Shown here in pieces: positions 28,564 to 37,488 of a stretch of DNA of 64,000 nucleotides. The position numbers and the translations under genes are program-made. How positions within the stretch are numbered: position 1 is the stretch's first letter; every line of letters begins with the position of its first letter. The notes under the pieces are model-generated. The model did no database searches, had not been told where the DNA came from, and saw nothing but the letters and a program-made list of their open reading frames with translations. Source of the DNA: Acuticoccus yangtzensis (GTDB lineage: Bacteria; Pseudomonadota; Alphaproteobacteria; Rhizobiales; Amorphaceae); NCBI RefSeq assembly GCF_001927245.1, contig NZ_MJUX01000003.1, forward strand, positions 372,001 to 436,000, written 5' to 3'.

Positions 28564-29640
28564 TCAGAGCGGCCCGGCGATGCGCTCGGCCCGCCGCGAA
28601 AGGCCAGTCAGAAGTTCGTAGCCGATGGTGCCCGCGTGGGCCGCGACCCGGTCCACCGGAACGTTGGGGCCGATCACCTCCACGAAGTCGCCGCGCCGGG
28701 CGCCTGTGCCGGTCACGTCCACGGCGATGAGGTCCATGGAGACGCGGCCGAGGAGGTGGGCGGGCTGGCCGTTCACGAAGGCCGGGGCGCCCTTCACCAT
28801 GTCCGAGCCGCCGGATTGGCGGATATAGCCGTCCGCATAGCCGAGCGAGATGATGGCGATCTCGGTCGGGCGCTTCACCGTCTCGGCGGCGCCGTAGCCT
28901 ACGGTCTCGCCCGGCACGACCTTGCGCACCTGGATGATCCTCGCCTCCAGCCGCGCCGCCGGCTCCAAGGTGCCCGCCCCCTCGGCCGATGCGCCGCCAT
29001 AAAGGGCGATTCCGGGGCGCACCAGGTCGTAGTGGGCCTGAGGGCGGGTGAGGATCGCGGCGGAGTTGGCGAACGTGGCCGGGACGTCCGCGAAGGCGCG
29101 GCGCACGGTGGCGAAGGCGGCCTCCTGGGCGGTGTTGAGCGAATGGTCCGGCACATCGGCACAGGCGAAGTGGCTGGCGAGGAGGCACGGGCGCGGACCG
29201 TCATAGGCAAGCGCCTCGGTGACATCGAGGCCGAGCCTGTTCATGCCGGTGTCGACGTTGAGGGCGAAGGGCGCATCGGCGGGCCAGTCCGCCACCGCCT
29301 CCAGCGAGGAGTGGAAGGGGCGCAGGTTGGCGGCGAGCGCCGCGGCCGTGTCGAACACGCCGTTCAGGATGTAGATGTCCACGTCCGGCAGCAGCGCGCG
29401 GAGCCTCTGCCCCTCGCCGAGCAGCGCGACGAAGAAGGTGCGGCAGCCCGCGGCGGCGAGCTTGGGGGCGACCACGTCGATCCCATGCCCATAGGCGTCG
29501 GCCTTGACCACTGCGCCGGCGGTGGCGCCGGTGCGGCTCTTGATCGTTTCCCAGTTGCGCACGATGGCGGCGGGGTCGATCGTCAAGCGCGCGGCTGCGG
29601 TGGTCGAAGCAGAGACGGTGGTGGCGAGACTGGCTGACAT
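28564..29640 (-). CDS. alr: Alanine racemase
   Basis: This 358-residue PLP enzyme makes D-alanine for peptidoglycan. The PLP lysine is Lys46 in AVVKADAYGHG, and the second catalytic base Tyr is within ETVGYGAAETV; the fold-III signature VDTGMNRLGL and RPGIALYGG are also present. I chose the ATG at 29640 (MSASLATTVSAS), since the frame upstream is Arg-rich and lacks homology. The upstream gap holds element copy B, read in the opposite direction. Confidence 0.96.
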   Translation of the reverse strand: MSASLATTVSASTTAAARLTIDPAAIVRNWETIKSRTGATAGAVVKADAYGHGIDVVAPKLAAAGCRTFFVALLGEGQRLRALLPDVDIYILNGVFDTAAALAANLRPFHSSLEAVADWPADAPFALNVDTGMNRLGLDVTEALAYDGPRPCLLASHFACADVPDHSLNTAQEAAFATVRRAFADVPATFANSAAILTRPQAHYDLVRPGIALYGGASAEGAGTLEPAARLEARIIQVRKVVPGETVGYGAAETVKRPTEIAIISLGYADGYIRQSGGSDMVKGAPAFVNGQPAHLLGRVSMDLIAVDVTGTGARRGDFVEVIGPNVPVDRVAAHAGTIGYELLTGLSRRAERIAGPL

Positions 29641-30024
29641 GCCGATTAAGCTAACCGAGCCTGCGCCTGCGGAGAACCGCCGCCGACGCATCAATGGCGT
29701 GCAGCGATGAGAGGACGCGTGCCGACTACGCGGGCGCCCTTCACCGCTTCTTGTTCCGACCATCCAAAGTCTTGGAGGATCGTGGCGGGGTCAAGCGATC
29801 GCCCGGACCCACGCGCAGGCGCCCCCTCTTGAGGGGGCGGCGAGCATGGGGAGGACGGTCGCTTGATGCCGTCACGATCCTTCTGAGCCTTGGTGCAGCC
29901 TTCAATCCTCTTCCGGATTGAAGGCCTGCCCGCTGGCGAAGCGGAGAGGAGCGCGAGGAGGGGAACTCCTCCTCGCTGCAGCGGTCCCGCACGGGATGCG
30001 CCGCCGCTCCCACTTGGCGGTGCC
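29641..30024. other. Gene-free gap between alr and the gene at 30025, holding structured element copy B
   Basis: Both flanking genes lie on the minus strand. No credible coding frame is present. The middle (29775-29976) is the structured element; 29641-29774 should contain the alr promoter, but I see no clear -35/-10 pair; 29977-30024 is GC-rich with nothing recognisable. Confidence 0.6.
29775..29976 (+). ncRNA. Structured intergenic element, copy B (putative structured RNA or hairpin repeat)
   Basis: On the plus strand the element folds as P1 (29776-29784 with 29873-29881), P2 (29791-29798 with 29859-29866), an apical hairpin (29820-29839), a perfect 11-bp hairpin with loop UCUUCC (29898-29925), a CCGC/GCGG hairpin with loop UGGCGAA (29930-29944) and a perfect 9-bp hairpin with loop GGAACU (29953-29976). 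Blocks identical to copy A (7815-8025) include GGCGGGGTCAAGCG, TCGCCCGGA, CACGCGCAG, GCGAGCATGG and GAGGACGG. P1 differs from copy A at five of nine pairs, yet pairing is kept. The element runs antisense to the neighbouring genes. Expression is unproven and the family is unknown to me. Confidence 0.6.
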
Positions 30025-30345
30025 TCAATCGTTGGTGATCGCCTCGAAGCGGCGGATCATCTCGGCCAGGAAGGCCAGCTCCTTGGCACCGAGCCGCTTC
30101 TCGATCGTCGGAATATCGCCCTCGGTCTCCGGCGTCTCGCCGCGCTTCATCGGCGGCAGGCGCTTCAACTCCGGCGTTTCGTCCAGCTTGGAGCGCTGCA
30201 CCACGACTTCGAGGTTGGCGCGCTCCACGAGGCCGGTGACGCGCAGCCGCTCCAATTCGGCCGCGAGCAGCTTCGCCTCGCCCGACAGGGTGACGGTGGC
30301 GTGGACGTAGCCGACGGGAACGGCGTCTTTGTCGTAATCGGCCAT
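30025..30345 (-). CDS. Conserved-looking hypothetical protein
   Basis: A 106-residue soluble protein beginning MADYDKDAVPVGYVHATVTLSGEA, with a central helix-rich charged part (KLLAAELERLRVTGLVERANLEVV) and a C-terminal LGAKELAFLAEMIRRFEAI. I do not recognise the family. The ATG at 30345 lies seven bases after the dnaB stop codon, so it is probably cotranscribed with dnaB. No signal peptide or membrane segment is present. Strong codon bias like its neighbours supports it as a real gene. Confidence 0.65.
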   Translation of the reverse strand: MADYDKDAVPVGYVHATVTLSGEAKLLAAELERLRVTGLVERANLEVVVQRSKLDETPELKRLPPMKRGETPETEGDIPTIEKRLGAKELAFLAEMIRRFEAITND

Positions 30346-30352
30346 GTGCCTC

Positions 30353-31825
30353 CTACTCGTAGCTGACTGCGGTCCCGTGCTCGGGCGCAAGGTTGCCGAA
30401 GCGGGTCAACTCCGCCTCGAACTGGAGCTTCACCGTGCCGGTCGGACCGTGACGCTGCTTGGCCACGATCACCTCGGCAACGCCGTGGCACGCCTCCATC
30501 TTGGCCTCCCACTCGAAGAATTCCTGACTGCCTTCCGGCGGCTTGCGGGCCTGCAGGTAATATTCCTCGCGGTAGACGAAGAGGACGACGTCGGCGTCCT
30601 GCTCGATGGAGCCCGATTCGCGAAGGTCCGCAAGTTGCGGGCGCTTGTCGTCGCGGTTTTCCACCTGCCGCGAGAGCTGGGAGAGGGCGATGATCGGCAC
30701 CTCGAGCTCCTTCGCCAGCGCCTTCAGCCCGGTGGTGATCTCGGTGATCTCGTTCACGCGCGACGCGCCCGGTTTGCCCGAGCCGGACAGGAGCTGCAGA
30801 TAGTCGACGATGAGGAGGTCGAGCCCCTTCTGCCGCTTCAGCCGCCGCGCGCGGGCCGCCAGCGCGCCGATGGAGATGCCGCCGGTCTGGTCGATGAAGA
30901 AGGGCAGCGTCTGCATCGCCGTCGCGGCGCCCACGAGGTCCTGGAACTGGTGTTCCTCGAATGCGCCGCGGCGGATCAGCGAGGACGAGATACCCGACTG
31001 CTCGGCGAGGATACGGGTGGCGAGCTGCTCGGCACTCATTTCCAGGCTGAAGAAGCCGACGATGCCGCCGTCCAGCGTCTTGTTCACCCCGTTCTCGAGG
31101 CCCGCCCGGTAGGCCCGCGCGACCGCGAAGCCGATGTTGGTGACGAGCGAGGTCTTGCCCATGGCCGGACGCCCGGCAAGCACCACGAGGTCGGAGCGCT
31201 GCAGGCCGCCCATCAGCCTGTCGAGGTCGGTGAGGTGGGTGGCGATGCCGGACAAGGCGCCGGCGCGGTGGAAGGCGGCGTCCGCCATCTCGACCGATGC
31301 GGTCAGCGCGTCCGAGAAGGTGACGAAGCCCTGGCTCGCCGCGCCGCCTTCCGCGAGACCGTAAAGCCGCCGCTCGACACCCTCGATCTGCGCGCGCGGC
31401 GTCATGTCAGGCGTCGCGTCGTAGGACTCGTTGACGAGGTCTTCGCCGATGGTGATCAGCTCGCGCCTCATCGCGAGGTCGAAGAGGTTCCGCCCGTAGT
31501 CCTCGGCGTTGATGATCGTCGTCGCGTTGGCGGCGAGGCGCGTGAGGTACTCCACCGGGGCGAGATCGGCGAGCGGCTGGTCGGCGGGCAGGAAGGTCTT
31601 CACCGTCGACGGCGTCGCCACCTTGCCGGAGCGGATCAGCTTGGTGATCAGGTCGTAGATGCGCCGGTGCGGCTCGATGAAGAAGTGGTCCGTCTTCAGA
31701 AAGTCCGAGACGCGGTAGAAGGCCTCGTTGTTGACGAGGATCAGCCCGAGCAATTGCTGCTCGATCTCGATGTTGTGGGGCGCTTGCCGAATTTCGAGCG
31801 CGGTGTGATCGAGCGGCTGGTTCAT
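30353..31825 (-). CDS. dnaB: Replicative DNA helicase
   Basis: This 490-residue hexameric 5'-3' helicase unwinds DNA at the replication fork. The N-terminal domain starts NIEIEQQLLGLILVNNEAFYRV; the RecA-like domain carries Walker A LAGRPAMGKTSLVTNIG, Walker B LLIVDYLQLL and the arginine-finger segment LSQLSRQVENRDDKRPQLADLRESGSIEQ in three blocks. I chose the ATG at 31825 because GGGAG precedes it; the frame extends 26 codons upstream without homology. No intein is present. Confidence 0.97.
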   Translation of the reverse strand: MNQPLDHTALEIRQAPHNIEIEQQLLGLILVNNEAFYRVSDFLKTDHFFIEPHRRIYDLITKLIRSGKVATPSTVKTFLPADQPLADLAPVEYLTRLAANATTIINAEDYGRNLFDLAMRRELITIGEDLVNESYDATPDMTPRAQIEGVERRLYGLAEGGAASQGFVTFSDALTASVEMADAAFHRAGALSGIATHLTDLDRLMGGLQRSDLVVLAGRPAMGKTSLVTNIGFAVARAYRAGLENGVNKTLDGGIVGFFSLEMSAEQLATRILAEQSGISSSLIRRGAFEEHQFQDLVGAATAMQTLPFFIDQTGGISIGALAARARRLKRQKGLDLLIVDYLQLLSGSGKPGASRVNEITEITTGLKALAKELEVPIIALSQLSRQVENRDDKRPQLADLRESGSIEQDADVVLFVYREEYYLQARKPPEGSQEFFEWEAKMEACHGVAEVIVAKQRHGPTGTVKLQFEAELTRFGNLAPEHGTAVSYE

Positions 31826-32141
31826 CGGAGCTCCCGTGGGTTGGACGGCTGGTGTACGCCGCCCCGCGGTCCGCTTCATGGGAACAGATGCGAACCCTGC
31901 CATTCTCCACTCACTGTGGACGGGTTAAGAGCGAATTAAGCTCTTCCTAAATGATTCGCTTGACCCGTGCGACGGAGCCGCATCGCCGGTCCCCGGTGCG
32001 TTGCGTGAGCGGGTCGGCGGCGTGGTCTTGCGCGGCGATAGGCCGGCGCTGGCCCCGGCCCGTGCGCCGCGCACAGCCTCGCACCATCCACCCCGTGCAA
32101 ACCAGAATTCTCATCTCGACGTGCCACCAGGAGGTGACGGC
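31826..32141. other. Divergent intergenic region between dnaB and fliI
   Basis: This 316-bp gap carries the promoters of two divergent genes. It contains the CtrA-type site at 31925-31939, which lies about 200 bp upstream of fliI and 100 bp upstream of dnaB. An overlapping inverted repeat AAGAGC-N7-GCTCTT spans 31927-31945. I could not place -35/-10 elements with confidence. Confidence 0.5.
31925..31939 (+). promoter_or_regulatory. CtrA-type binding site (TTAA-N7-TTAA)
   Basis: TTAA at 31925-31928 and TTAA at 31936-31939 are separated by exactly seven bases, the full consensus for the alphaproteobacterial cell-cycle regulator CtrA, which controls flagellar genes in this class. In such GC-rich DNA two TTAA words at this spacing are unlikely by chance. 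It could serve fliI, dnaB or both. Confidence 0.6.
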
Positions 32142-33488
32142 ATGGGTGCGCTTGAAAAGCTCGCCGAGGCGTTGGCCGGCCATACACATCCGGCGGTGAT
32201 GCTGTCCGGCGTGGTGTCGGAGGCGACGCCGACGGACCGTTATGTCCGCGGGCTGTCCGCCCACGCGGCGCTCGGCGACCAGCTCCTCATCAACCATCAC
32301 GACGGCACCGCGCTTGCCGAGGTCGTGCGGATCGACCGCTCGCTCGTCGTCGCCTCGCCTTATGAAAGGCGCGCGTCCGCCTTCCTCGGTGCCAAGGCCT
32401 CGCTCGTGGGCCGGTTCGAGATCCGCCCGTCGGAGGCGTGGCTCGGCCGGGTGGTGGATGCGCTCGGCCGTCCGCTCGACGACGAGGAGCCGCCGCTGCC
32501 CGGCCCCGTGCGCCGGGTGGACGCCGACCCGCCCAAGGCGCTGAAACGAGCCCCGCTCAACAAGGCGATGAAGACCGGGGTGAAGGTGCTCGACATCTTC
32601 GCCCCTCTGGTGGAGGGCCAGCGCGTCGGCATCTTCGCGGGGTCCGGCGTCGGCAAGTCCACGCTGCTCGGCATGATCGGCGTGGCGGCGTCGTTCGATG
32701 TCGTCGTGGCGGCGCTGGTCGGCGAGCGCGGCCGCGAGGTGATGGAGCTGCTCGACGGCCCGCTCGCCACCCATCGCGACCGCACCGTCGCCGTCGTCTC
32801 CACCGGCGACGAAACGCCGATGATGCGCCGCCTCTGCCCGATGAGCGCGATGGCGATCGCCGAATATTTCCGCGACCAAGGCAAGCGCGTCCTCCTCGTG
32901 GTCGACAGCCTGACCCGCTACGCCCACGCCTCGCGCGATGTGGCGCTGGCGGCGGGGGAGCCTCCCGTGTCGCGCGGCTATCCTCCCTCCGTCTTCGCCG
33001 ATATGACGCGGCTCGTGGAGCGGGCGGGGAGGGCGCAGGGCTTCGGCTCCATCACAGGCGTCTTCGCCGTCCTGGTGGACGGTGACGACATGGACGAGCC
33101 CGTGGCCGACACCGCGCGCGGCACTCTGGACGGCCACATCATCCTCTCGCGCGCGATCTCGGAGCAGGGGCGCCTTCCCGCGGTGGACCCGCTCTCGTCC
33201 CTCTCACGCCTCGCCGACAAGGCGTTCCGGCCGGACGAGTGGGAGCTGTCACGCCGCCTGCGCGCGCTCATCTCCCGCTTCGAGGACACGCGCGATCTGC
33301 GGCTTCTGGGCGGCTACAAGCCAGGGTCCGATCCCGAGCTCGACAAGGCGGTGAAGCTCGTCCCGCAGATCTACGAGGCGCTGGTCCAGATCCCGACCGA
33401 TCCGCCGTCCACGGACGCTTTCGCTGAGCTTGCCCAACTTCTGACCTTACGGGGCGAGGCCGGCAAGGGAGCCGAACCCTCAGCCTGA
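32142..33488 (+). CDS. fliI: Flagellum-specific ATPase FliI
   Basis: This 448-residue ATPase powers or regulates export through the flagellar type III secretion apparatus. It shares the F1-beta fold: Walker A GIFAGSGVGKSTLLGMIG (about residue 165), the GERGREVMELL and VVDSLTRYAHASRDVALAAGEPP segments, and RGYPPSVFADMTRLVERAG. The ATG at 32142 follows the strong ribosome binding site CAGGAGGTG; the open frame upstream is not homologous. It stands 121 bp before flgE, so it may be transcribed separately from a CtrA-regulated promoter. Confidence 0.95.
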   Translation: MGALEKLAEALAGHTHPAVMLSGVVSEATPTDRYVRGLSAHAALGDQLLINHHDGTALAEVVRIDRSLVVASPYERRASAFLGAKASLVGRFEIRPSEAWLGRVVDALGRPLDDEEPPLPGPVRRVDADPPKALKRAPLNKAMKTGVKVLDIFAPLVEGQRVGIFAGSGVGKSTLLGMIGVAASFDVVVAALVGERGREVMELLDGPLATHRDRTVAVVSTGDETPMMRRLCPMSAMAIAEYFRDQGKRVLLVVDSLTRYAHASRDVALAAGEPPVSRGYPPSVFADMTRLVERAGRAQGFGSITGVFAVLVDGDDMDEPVADTARGTLDGHIILSRAISEQGRLPAVDPLSSLSRLADKAFRPDEWELSRRLRALISRFEDTRDLRLLGGYKPGSDPELDKAVKLVPQIYEALVQIPTDPPSTDAFAELAQLLTLRGEAGKGAEPSA

Positions 33489-33609
33489 CACAAGCAGGAA
33501 CACGCAAAACAGAATGCGTGTCGAGTGGACGGGCATGTCGGCCCGCGAGCGCTAATCGGATCGGCGTGGCGCCCTGACGGTCAGTCCGGCGCCGATAAAA
33601 GGAAAGTCC

Positions 33610-35043
33610 ATGAGCCTCTACAATATTCTTCGGACCGGCGTGTCCGGCATGAACGCGCAATCCACGAAGTTGGCGACCGTCGCGGACAACATCGCGAACG
33701 CCAATACTGTCGGCTACAAGCGAGCCGATGCCGAGTTTTCGACCCTGGTCCTGAAGTCCGGTCCTGCCAACTATCAGCCGGGCGCTGTTCAGGCCAACAT
33801 CACGCACGAAATCTCCCGCCAGGGCGCGCTGTCCTACACGCTGTCCAAGACCGATGTCGCCGTGCAGGGCGCCGGCTTCTTCGTGGTGCAGGACCAGAAC
33901 GGCGGCCACTACCTGACCCGTGCCGGCTCCTTCGTCATCGACGGCCAGTCGGGCGACATGGTCAACGCCGCCGGCTTCGCGCTGATGGGCTTCCCCTCGA
34001 TCGACGGTCAGGAGCCGTCCATCACGCTGAACGACACGGCCGGCCTTCAGGTCGTGAACCTCGACTACATGAACATGCGGGCGACCCCATCCACCGTCGG
34101 CACCTTCCGCGCCAACTTCGACGAAGGCGCCGAGGTGATCGACCCCGGCACCAACAACACGCCCGGCAACACCGCGGCCGGTGCCACCACGAGCGATCCC
34201 GTCGTCGACGTGAACTACACCGTGAAGTCCTCGGTCATCGCCTACGACGATCTTGGCCGCGCCAAGACGATCGACATCTACATGACGAAGATACAGGACT
34301 ACGACCCGCTGGCGCCGACCGACCCGCAGTGGGAAATCGTGATGTACGACCAGTCGACGCGCAACACCGCGTTCGAGGGCGACTTCCCCTACGCCGTGCC
34401 CAATCCGCCGCTGGGTGAGGCCGCCGCCACCGAAGCCTGGATCGGCAAGGCCACCGTGACCTTCGATCCGACCAACGGCTCCATCTCGGCGATCGAGACC
34501 TTCGACGAGAAGACGGGCGCTTCCAACGGCGTGACGCTCGTCGACCCGAACAATCCGGATCAGCAGGCGCTCATCCAGGTCGCCCTGCCGGACGCCGAAG
34601 ACCGCCTGGTGATGAACTTCTCCGGCACCACCCAGCTCGCCGCCGACTACGAGCCGCTCGAAGTCGAGATCAACGGCAACGCTCCGGCGACGGTGCAGGA
34701 GGTCGGCATCTCCGACGACGGCCGCGTCTACGCCGTCTACGAGGACGGCTCGGAGGTCGAGTTCTACCGCCTGCCGCTCGCCAATGTCCCGGCGCCGGAT
34801 CAGATGGAGCCGCTTCCCGGCAACGTCTATCGCATCACGCCCCAGTCGGGTGCCGTTCGGATCGGCCTGCCGAACGATGCCGGCAACGGGTCGCTGGTCG
34901 TCGGCGCGGTGGAGCAGTCCAACGTCGACCTCGCCTCCGAGCTGACCGACATGATCATCGCGCAGCGCGGCTACACCGCCAATTCCAAGAGCTTCCAGAC
35001 GGGCAACGAGCTTCTCGACGTCCTGATGAACCTCAAGCGCTAA
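33610..35043 (+). CDS. flgE: Flagellar hook protein FlgE
   Basis: This 477-residue axial protein polymerises into the flagellar hook. The N-terminal rod/hook signature SLYNILRTGVSGMNAQSTKLATVADNIANANTVGYK appears in two blocks, and the C-terminal helix SNVDLASELTDMIIAQRGYTANSKSF is typical of FlgE/F/G proteins. The central about 300 residues are the variable outer domains. The ribosome binding site AAAGGAAAG precedes the ATG. It opens the flgE-flgK-flgL-flaF-flbT-flgD-fliQ series. Confidence 0.95.
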   Translation: MSLYNILRTGVSGMNAQSTKLATVADNIANANTVGYKRADAEFSTLVLKSGPANYQPGAVQANITHEISRQGALSYTLSKTDVAVQGAGFFVVQDQNGGHYLTRAGSFVIDGQSGDMVNAAGFALMGFPSIDGQEPSITLNDTAGLQVVNLDYMNMRATPSTVGTFRANFDEGAEVIDPGTNNTPGNTAAGATTSDPVVDVNYTVKSSVIAYDDLGRAKTIDIYMTKIQDYDPLAPTDPQWEIVMYDQSTRNTAFEGDFPYAVPNPPLGEAAATEAWIGKATVTFDPTNGSISAIETFDEKTGASNGVTLVDPNNPDQQALIQVALPDAEDRLVMNFSGTTQLAADYEPLEVEINGNAPATVQEVGISDDGRVYAVYEDGSEVEFYRLPLANVPAPDQMEPLPGNVYRITPQSGAVRIGLPNDAGNGSLVVGAVEQSNVDLASELTDMIIAQRGYTANSKSFQTGNELLDVLMNLKR

Positions 35044-35053
35044 GGATCACACG

Positions 35054-36439
35054 ATGAGTCTCGACGTTGCAGCCAACGTCGCGCGACAAGCGCTGATTGT
35101 CGCGCAGCAGCAGATCGCGCTCTCCGGCCGCAACGTCGCGGCCGCCGGCGATCCGACGCGCAGCCGCACCTACGCCACCCTCTCCACCACCATCGACGGT
35201 GGCGTCCACGTCTCCTCGGTCCGCCGGGCCGAGGATCTGGCCCTCTTCACCCGCATGATCGCCGCCACCTCCGCTTCGGCCGAGGCGGACGTCGTGCTCG
35301 CCCATCTCCAGGTTCTGGAAGACACGATCGGCGACCCGGAGGACGGCACCTCGATCGCCTCCATGATCGGCGATCTGGAAGCGGCGATCGCCGACTATGC
35401 CAACGCGCCGGACGACCCGCTCTTCGGCCAGACCGTCATCGAAGAGGCGCGTCAGCTCGCCGAGGCGCTGAACAATGCGGCGACCGAGCTCAACATGCTG
35501 CGTGAGCGCGCCGACCAGGAAATGGCCGACTCGGTCCAGGAGGTGAACCGCCTGCTGGAAGACTTCCACGCCGCCAACAACGCGGTGAAGAAGGCGATCT
35601 CCACCGGCGCAGATCCGACGATGGACCAAGACCGGCGCGATGCGATCATCGCCGAACTGTCGATCTATATGGGCGTGTCGGTGCTGCAGCGGGACGGGGG
35701 CGACATCGCCCTCTTCACCGACAGCGGCATCACCCTCTACGACAAGTCCCCGCGCGAAGTCGCCTTCGTGCGCACCCCGGTCTACACCGTCGACACCCAG
35801 GGCGGCACCGTCATGATCGACGGGATGCCCGTGACCGGCCCGGACGCGCCGATGCCGCTGCGCTCCGGCCTCATCGTCGGCCAGGCGACGGTGCGCGACA
35901 CCATCGCGCCCACCTACCGCCTGCAGATCGACGAGATCGCCCGCGAGCTGGAAACGATGTTCGCCGATGGCACCGGCACCCTCTTCGTCACCAATGGCGG
36001 GCCGGACTATGCCGGCACCATCGCGGTGGCCGCCGCCGTCGACCCCTTCCAAGGGGGTGCGGTGGAGAATTTCCGCGACGGCTCGGGCAATCCGTCCGGC
36101 TATGCGGCCTATCCGGACCGCCTTCTGGCGCTCGGCATGGCGTTCGAGGACATCCGCCCCTGGGACGTCGATGCCGAGCTGTCCGGCGCCACGACCCTGC
36201 GCGATTTCGCGACCGAATCCGTGGGGTGGCTCGAGAAGATCCGCGTGACCGCCTACGACAAGGCCACGCGCGAACGCTCGATCCTCGCAGGCGCGTCGGA
36301 CGCGTTGTCCCGCTCCACCGGCGTCAACATGGATGACGAGTATGCCCTGCAGCTCGCTATCGAGCGCAACTATGCCGCGTCCGCGCGGCTGATCACCCTC
36401 ATCGACGAAATGTTCGACGAGCTTCTGAGGATCTTCTGA
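35054..36439 (+). CDS. flgK: Flagellar hook-associated protein 1 (FlgK)
   Basis: This 461-residue hook-filament junction protein starts LDVAANVARQALIVAQQQIALSGRNVAAAGDP, a variant of the flagellar axial N-terminus, and ends with the long helix GVNMDDEYALQLAIERNYAASARLITLIDEMFDELLRIF in two blocks. FlgK proteins are usually longer (about 480-650), so the central domain is compact, as in other Hyphomicrobiales. It starts 10 bp after flgE, and its stop overlaps the flgL start (TGATG). Confidence 0.9.
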   Translation: MSLDVAANVARQALIVAQQQIALSGRNVAAAGDPTRSRTYATLSTTIDGGVHVSSVRRAEDLALFTRMIAATSASAEADVVLAHLQVLEDTIGDPEDGTSIASMIGDLEAAIADYANAPDDPLFGQTVIEEARQLAEALNNAATELNMLRERADQEMADSVQEVNRLLEDFHAANNAVKKAISTGADPTMDQDRRDAIIAELSIYMGVSVLQRDGGDIALFTDSGITLYDKSPREVAFVRTPVYTVDTQGGTVMIDGMPVTGPDAPMPLRSGLIVGQATVRDTIAPTYRLQIDEIARELETMFADGTGTLFVTNGGPDYAGTIAVAAAVDPFQGGAVENFRDGSGNPSGYAAYPDRLLALGMAFEDIRPWDVDAELSGATTLRDFATESVGWLEKIRVTAYDKATRERSILAGASDALSRSTGVNMDDEYALQLAIERNYAASARLITLIDEMFDELLRIF

Positions 36440-37476
36440 TGCATACAGCCTACGTGTCGACGGCGGCGCTTCGCAACGCGCCGCGCTCGGAGATCGTTCG
36501 CCTGCAGGCCGAACTGACGGACCGCACGGTCGAGATCGCCACACAGCGCCACGCCGACGTCGGGCTGGCGCTGGGCTCGGACACCGGCCGCACCGTCGGG
36601 ACGCGCATGGACCTCGGCCTGGTGGAGACGCTGCTCATCTCGAACGGGTCCGCCACCGCGCGGATGGAGCAGACGCAGACCGCGCTCGCCGACCTCGAGA
36701 CCATCGCCTCGGAGATGCTCGCCTCGATGGTGGCGCTGCCCCCCGGCAACGCCGCGGCGACGACGCTCAGCATCCAGGCCTTCTCGTCCCTGGACCGCTT
36801 CTCGGACCGGCTCAACGCATCGGACGGCGGGTCCTACCTGTTCGGCGGCCAGAAGAGCGACACGCGGCCCGTGGAGCGCTTCGACAACGGGCCGCAGGCC
36901 GCCATCGAGGCCGCCTTCACCACCAAGTTCGGCTTCCCGCCCAGCGATCCCTTGGCGGAGACGATCACCGTCACCGACATGCAGGACTTCCTCGCCAACG
37001 AGTTCGCCGATCTCTTCACCCTGGCGAACTATACCGGCACCTGGTCGCACGCCTCCTCGGACCGGATGGTGAGCCGCATCTCCCCGTCCGAGCGCATCCC
37101 GACCAGCGTGACGGCCAACGAGGAGGCCATGCGCACGATCGCCATGAGCTTCTCGATGATTGCCGGCCTCAACTTCGAGGGCCTCAATCAGGAAGTGCGC
37201 AACGCGGTGGTCGCCGAGGCGCGGATCGTCATGGGCACCGGCATCACCCAGGTCGTCAGCCTGAAGTCGATGCTGGGCTTTGCCGAAAACGCCGTCGCAA
37301 AGGCGAACGACCGGATGAGCCTGTCGCGGGACATCCTGCGGACCAAGATCGCCGATCTGGAAGGCGCCGATCCGGTGGAGGCGAAGGTGCGAATCGACCT
37401 GATCACCACCCAGATCGAGATGAGCTACGCGCTCACCAACCAGCTCTCACGCATGTCTATCCTCAACTACGCCTAA
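36439..37476 (+). CDS. flgL: Flagellar hook-associated protein 3 / FlgL-like flagellin-family protein
   Basis: This 345-residue flagellin-superfamily protein has conserved helical ends: an N-terminal part with SEIVRLQAELTDRTVEIATQRHADVGLALG and a C-terminal part ending IDLITTQIEMSYALTNQLSRMSILNY. Position directly after flgK indicates FlgL, the second hook-filament junction protein. The ATG at 36439 overlaps the flgK stop by one base. The sequence is diverged from enteric FlgL, so the call rests partly on gene order. Confidence 0.87.
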   Translation: MHTAYVSTAALRNAPRSEIVRLQAELTDRTVEIATQRHADVGLALGSDTGRTVGTRMDLGLVETLLISNGSATARMEQTQTALADLETIASEMLASMVALPPGNAAATTLSIQAFSSLDRFSDRLNASDGGSYLFGGQKSDTRPVERFDNGPQAAIEAAFTTKFGFPPSDPLAETITVTDMQDFLANEFADLFTLANYTGTWSHASSDRMVSRISPSERIPTSVTANEEAMRTIAMSFSMIAGLNFEGLNQEVRNAVVAEARIVMGTGITQVVSLKSMLGFAENAVAKANDRMSLSRDILRTKIADLEGADPVEAKVRIDLITTQIEMSYALTNQLSRMSILNYA

Positions 37477-37488
37477 GGAGAGCGACCT

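Noticed and set aside
31958-31978. CGCTTGACCC upstream of fliI as a third copy of the structured element
   Set aside because: Only the short CGCTTGAC word is shared; no partner strand GTCAAGCG or other conserved block is nearby.
33500-33521. ACACGC/GCGTGT inverted repeat after fliI as a terminator
   Set aside because: The stem is only 6 bp with a 10-nt loop and no T-run follows.
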